Assembly: GCA_019115985.1 (NCBI GenBank)
Contig: DXCN01000032.1
Location: 18,887 to 82,886 of the forward strand
DNA from: Candidatus Rothia avicola
GTDB taxonomy: Bacteria > Actinomycetota > Actinomycetes > Actinomycetales > Micrococcaceae
Direction: 5' to 3'
DNA length: 64,000 nucleotides
Shown piece after piece: positions 60,284-64,000 of this stretch. Both the position numbers and the translations under genes were made by a program. The notes under the pieces are model-generated. The model worked only from the letters and a program-made list of their open reading frames with translations, was not told where the DNA came from and did no database searches. Position 1 is the stretch's first letter. Each line of letters opens with the position of its first letter.

Positions 60284-61174
60284 ATGTCACCCAACTCCAG
60301 CGAGCAGACCGTCAAGCCGCAAATTCTTGTGATCACCGGTATCTCGGGCGCCGGCCGATCCACCGCAGCCAACACCCTCGAAGACGAGGGCTGGTACGTG
60401 GTCGATAACATTCCCCCGCAGATGCTCGGCTCCCTGGCCCAGCTGGTCAAAGACTCACCGGGCAAACTCCCCAAAGTAGCCGTCGGCATCGACATCCGGG
60501 CCCGCCGTCAGCTGGCTGACCTGCCCGAGGCTATTAACAAGCTCCGCGCCTCTGATGTCGATTTTTCCATGCTCTTCATGGACGCTACCGATAAGGACAT
60601 CATCGCCCGCTATGAGGCCCAGCGCCGCCCCCACCCCCTGCAACAGGGCGGTCTTGTAGCTGAGGCAATTGCCGAAGAACGTCGCATCTTTGCCGGGCTG
60701 CAGGAGGAAGCCGACTACATCATCGATACCTCCGGCATGAATATCCACCAGCTGGCAAAAAAGGTGCGCGAAACCTACGCCCCGGGTAAGGAACGCCTGG
60801 TCAACATCACTGTCATGAGCTTCGGCTTTAAGTACGGCACTCCCTCAGATGTGCACTACATGGCCGATATGCGGTTTATTCCCAACCCTCACTGGGTACC
60901 CGGTCTACGGGCCCAGACCGGGCAGGACGCCGGCGTCCGCGACTTTGTCTTCGCCCAGGACGGAACCGAAGAGTTCATCAGTAACTATATCGCTGCCCTG
61001 CAGCCCGTTATCGCTGGCTACCGCCGTGAGGGTAAGCTCTACGCCACCTTTGCTATCGGCTGCACCGGTGGTAAGCACCGCTCGGTGGCCGTGAGCGAAG
61101 AAATTGCCCGCCGCCTGAGCGAGATGGAAGACGTGAATATCTCCGTGCACCACCGCGACATGGGGCGAGAATAA
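60284..61174 (+). CDS. rapZ: RapZ (YvcJ)-type RNase adapter / P-loop protein
   Basis: 296 residues. The P-loop is VITGISGAGRSTAANTLED (Arg for Lys, as normal for this family), followed by VVDNIPPQML. The C-terminal domain has VMSFGFKYGTPSDVHYMADMRF, PNPHWVPGLRAQTGQD and IGCTGGKHRSVAV. In Escherichia coli RapZ guides RNase E to a small RNA; in Gram-positives the role is less clear. I prefer the ATG at 60284; the frame's ATG at 60254 is possible and neither has a good ribosome site. The stop overlaps the yvcK start by one base (TAATG). It lies in the conserved uvrC-rapZ-yvcK-whiA cluster. Confidence 0.94.
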   Translation: MSPNSSEQTVKPQILVITGISGAGRSTAANTLEDEGWYVVDNIPPQMLGSLAQLVKDSPGKLPKVAVGIDIRARRQLADLPEAINKLRASDVDFSMLFMDATDKDIIARYEAQRRPHPLQQGGLVAEAIAEERRIFAGLQEEADYIIDTSGMNIHQLAKKVRETYAPGKERLVNITVMSFGFKYGTPSDVHYMADMRFIPNPHWVPGLRAQTGQDAGVRDFVFAQDGTEEFISNYIAALQPVIAGYRREGKLYATFAIGCTGGKHRSVAVSEEIARRLSEMEDVNISVHHRDMGRE

Positions 61175-62196
61175 TGTCTGAGGCAACCCGCATGAGCCGG
61201 TTCCCCGAAACCGGCCTACTGCCCGTCACCGCCCAGGGGCAGGACCTACCCGTTCGCGTCACTGCCCTGGGTGGCGGCCACGGCCTCTACGGTTCCCTTT
61301 CTGCCCTCAAGCTGATCACCACCGCTCTGACTGCCGTGGTGACCGTGGCGGACGACGGCGGCTCCTCGGGTAAGCTCCGCCAAGAGCTGGACGTGCTGCC
61401 ACCTGGCGACCTGCGCATGGCCCTTTCGGCCCTGTGCGACGACACTGACTGGGGGCGCACCTGGCGCGACGTCATGCAACACCGCTTCACCTCCCGCAGC
61501 CCCGAACGTCCCACCGCCCTTGAAAACCACGCCCTGGGCAACCTGCTGATTGTCACCCTCTGGGAGCTATTGGGCGACACCATCGCCGGGCTGGACTGGG
61601 CCGGGGCCCTGCTCAACGCCCGCGGACGCGTGCTCCCCATGGCTACCTCGCCCCTGGTGATCGAGGGTGATATCGTTACCACCAACGACCACGGGGTGAC
61701 CTTTCGTGATACCGTCCAGGGCCAGGCCACCCTGGCCAAGGCAGGGCGTGTAGACAAGGTCCGCCTGCTACCCGAGAACACCGAAGCCTGCCCGGACGCC
61801 GTCCGCGCGGTTCACGAGGCCGACTGGGTGGTCTTGGGGCCAGGTTCCTTCTATACCTCCCTACTCCCGCACCTGCTCCTGCCCGGCCTGCGCGACGCCA
61901 TCCTCAACACCAGCGCTAAGATTTGCCTGGTCATGAACCTTGAACTTGACGGCAAAGAAACCCGCGGCATGAGTGCCGCAGACCACCTGCTCGTTTTGCG
62001 TGAATACGTTCCAGAAATTAGGGTTAATACAGTCATCGCTGATCCCGCCGCCGCAGGAGAAAGCACGACATTTGAAGATGTAGCAGCCCAGCTAGGGGCG
62101 AAGGTGCTCTGGGCTGATGTGGCAGAAGCTGACCAACCCGGCGTGCACGACCCCCTCAAACTAGCAGCTGCCTACAAGCACGTCTTCAAACACTAA
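61174..62196 (+). CDS. yvcK: YvcK/CofD-like gluconeogenesis-factor protein
   Basis: 340 residues. RVTALGGGHGLYGSLSALK is the nucleotide-binding loop, VVTVADDGGSSGKLRQEL the second signature, and LGPGSFYTSLLPHLLL the third. YvcK-family proteins bind UDP-sugars and, in Bacillus and mycobacteria, are needed for cell-wall balance on gluconeogenic carbon. The ATG at 61174 overlaps the rapZ stop, so the two are coupled; a later Met (MSRFPE) also exists. whiA follows after 63 bases. Confidence 0.94.
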   Translation: MSEATRMSRFPETGLLPVTAQGQDLPVRVTALGGGHGLYGSLSALKLITTALTAVVTVADDGGSSGKLRQELDVLPPGDLRMALSALCDDTDWGRTWRDVMQHRFTSRSPERPTALENHALGNLLIVTLWELLGDTIAGLDWAGALLNARGRVLPMATSPLVIEGDIVTTNDHGVTFRDTVQGQATLAKAGRVDKVRLLPENTEACPDAVRAVHEADWVVLGPGSFYTSLLPHLLLPGLRDAILNTSAKICLVMNLELDGKETRGMSAADHLLVLREYVPEIRVNTVIADPAAAGESTTFEDVAAQLGAKVLWADVAEADQPGVHDPLKLAAAYKHVFKH

Positions 62197-62259
62197 CGCC
62201 GACCACACACCGGCACCCCGCGCTTACGAGAGCAGACACAACTTTGGAGGAAGACCCGC

Positions 62260-63240
62260 ATGGCCCTGACGGCATCGGTCAAAGAAGAGCTGGCACACTA
62301 CGAAGCCACGCGCTCATCCGTGCGCAAAGCTGAGGTAGCCACAATCTTGCGCTTCACGAACGGTCTGCACCTCGTGCAAGGCAAAATCGTGGTCGAGGCT
62401 GAAGTTGACCTTGAAATTACCGCAGAGCGTCTGCGCTATAACATTGCCGAAATGTACGGCCATGAGGCTTCCATTACCTCTATCTCGGGTGGCGGGCTGC
62501 GCCGGGGCGGACGCTATGTTGTTCGTGTTGATCAGGGCGGCGAAGCGCTAGCCCGTCAGACCGGTTTGCTGGACGGACGCGGTCGCCCCGTCCGCGGTCT
62601 GCCCCCTGCCGTGGTTAACGGCTCCCTGGCCGATGCTGAAGCTGTCATGCGCGGAGCCTTCCTGGCTCACGGTTCGCTGACCGTGCCCGGGCGTTCGTCC
62701 GCCCTGGAATTTACCTGCCCCGGCCCCGAGGCTGCCCTGGCCCTGGTCGGTGCCGCCCGCCGTCTCGATGTAATCGCCAAGGCCCGCGAAGTGCGTGGGG
62801 TAGACCGGGTAGTGGTGCGTGACGGTGAAACCATCTCCCTGCTACTAGAGCGTATGGGTGCTGTTGACGCCCTCGATAACTGGCGGGAACGCCGCGCCCG
62901 TAAAGAGGTGCGAGCAACCGCCAACCGTCTCGCCAACTTCGATGATGCTAATCTGCGCCGCTCAGCCCAGGCCGCTGTGGCTGCCGGTGCCCGCGTTGAA
63001 CGGGCTCTGGAAATCCTGGGCGATAAGGTACCCGAGCACCTGCGCTACGCCGGTGAACTGCGTGTTGCCCACAAACAGGCCTCCCTTGACGAACTGGGTC
63101 GCCTGGCTGAACCTCCCATGACCAAAGATGCTATCGCCGGCCGTATCCGCCGACTGATTGCTATGGCTGATAAGCGGGCAGCTGAACGCGGCATTCCCGG
63201 AACTGAAGCCGGTGTGAACGGCGTCAGTCACCTTAACTAG
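62260..63240 (+). CDS. whiA: Sporulation/division regulator WhiA
   Basis: 326 residues, usual length. The N-terminal ~220 residues form a homing-endonuclease-like (LAGLIDADG) fold that has lost nuclease activity, with [31 protein letters not shown] at the start. The C-terminal helix-turn-helix region is [24 protein letters not shown] followed by [17 protein letters not shown]. In Streptomyces WhiA drives cell-division genes with WhiB; in non-sporulating relatives it is kept for division. GGAGGAAGA lies about 9 bases before the ATG. It closes the cluster before gap. Confidence 0.95.
   Translation: MALTASVKEELAHYEATRSSVRKAEVATILRFTNGLHLVQGKIVVEAEVDLEITAERLRYNIAEMYGHEASITSISGGGLRRGGRYVVRVDQGGEALARQTGLLDGRGRPVRGLPPAVVNGSLADAEAVMRGAFLAHGSLTVPGRSSALEFTCPGPEAALALVGAARRLDVIAKAREVRGVDRVVVRDGETISLLLERMGAVDALDNWRERRARKEVRATANRLANFDDANLRRSAQAAVAAGARVERALEILGDKVPEHLRYAGELRVAHKQASLDELGRLAEPPMTKDAIAGRIRRLIAMADKRAAERGIPGTEAGVNGVSHLN

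Positions 63241-64000
<760 letters not shown>

Overview
This 64 kb window is a piece of an actinobacterial chromosome. The gene content (pdtaR-type ANTAR response regulator, the uvrC-rapZ-yvcK-whiA-gap run, a ThiE-ThiD-TenA fusion, excalibur-domain surface proteins, a DUF3516-type helicase), the estimated GC content near 60 percent, the TANNNT -10 boxes and the frequent near-leaderless starts fit the Micrococcaceae. A Rothia-like genome is my best guess, but this is inference from gene order and protein character, not from a database search.

Layout. 1-2.0 kb: the 3' part of lgt, then two small exported or membrane genes, each ending in a copy of the same nested-palindrome terminator; the third copy runs into the 3' end of a convergent aminoglycoside-kinase-like gene. 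3.2-11 kb: a zinc alcohol dehydrogenase and the glutamate synthase operon gltBD behind a long, apparently structured leader. 11.3-14.8 kb: two tandem flavodoxin-like genes divergent from pyk, then a small START-like protein. 14.8-18.4 kb: an accessory patch with lower GC than its surroundings by eye: a candidate structured small RNA, two excalibur-domain proteins that share a GLLGCLGCLG membrane entry (one carries a DUF1524/HNH-type nuclease domain), a bacterial PH-domain protein, an orphan helix-turn-helix protein and tRNA-Leu(CAA). 18.6-33.6 kb: mostly core genes (pdtaR, dicarboxylate transporter, polA, rpsA, Pi transporter, coaE, BCCT transporter, uvrB). 33.6-46.4 kb: transporters and enzymes, including terC behind a manganese (yybP-ykoY) riboswitch, a large helicase, a leader-peptide/terminator region ahead of a strongly asymmetric ABC exporter pair, and an oxalate/formate-family MFS carrier. 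46.6-54.3 kb: fhs, a short-chain dehydrogenase relic, dld, and a TPP-riboswitch-controlled thiamin operon. 54.5-64 kb: uvrA, plsC, uvrC, rapZ, yvcK, whiA and the start of gap.

How the parts work together. Three nucleotide-excision-repair genes (uvrA, uvrB, uvrC) lie here as separate units. Central metabolism is represented by pyk, gap, gltBD, dld and fhs. A 21-bp box with a single mismatch occurs in the control regions of both pyk and gap and may be a shared glycolytic operator. Several units show cis-regulation by RNA: thiM-thiED-tenA (TPP), terC (Mn), the ABC exporter (leader peptide plus terminator) and possibly gltB.

The most unusual things I see are the terminator-bounded small-gene cassettes at 0.6-2.0 kb, two palindromic intergenic elements with a common core but different arms (11.0 and 16.0 kb), the candidate small RNA at 14.9 kb, the excalibur/nuclease patch, and the exporter whose first subunit has no Walker A motif. 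No CRISPR array, complete insertion sequence or rRNA was seen. All pairings, counts and alignments were made by eye.
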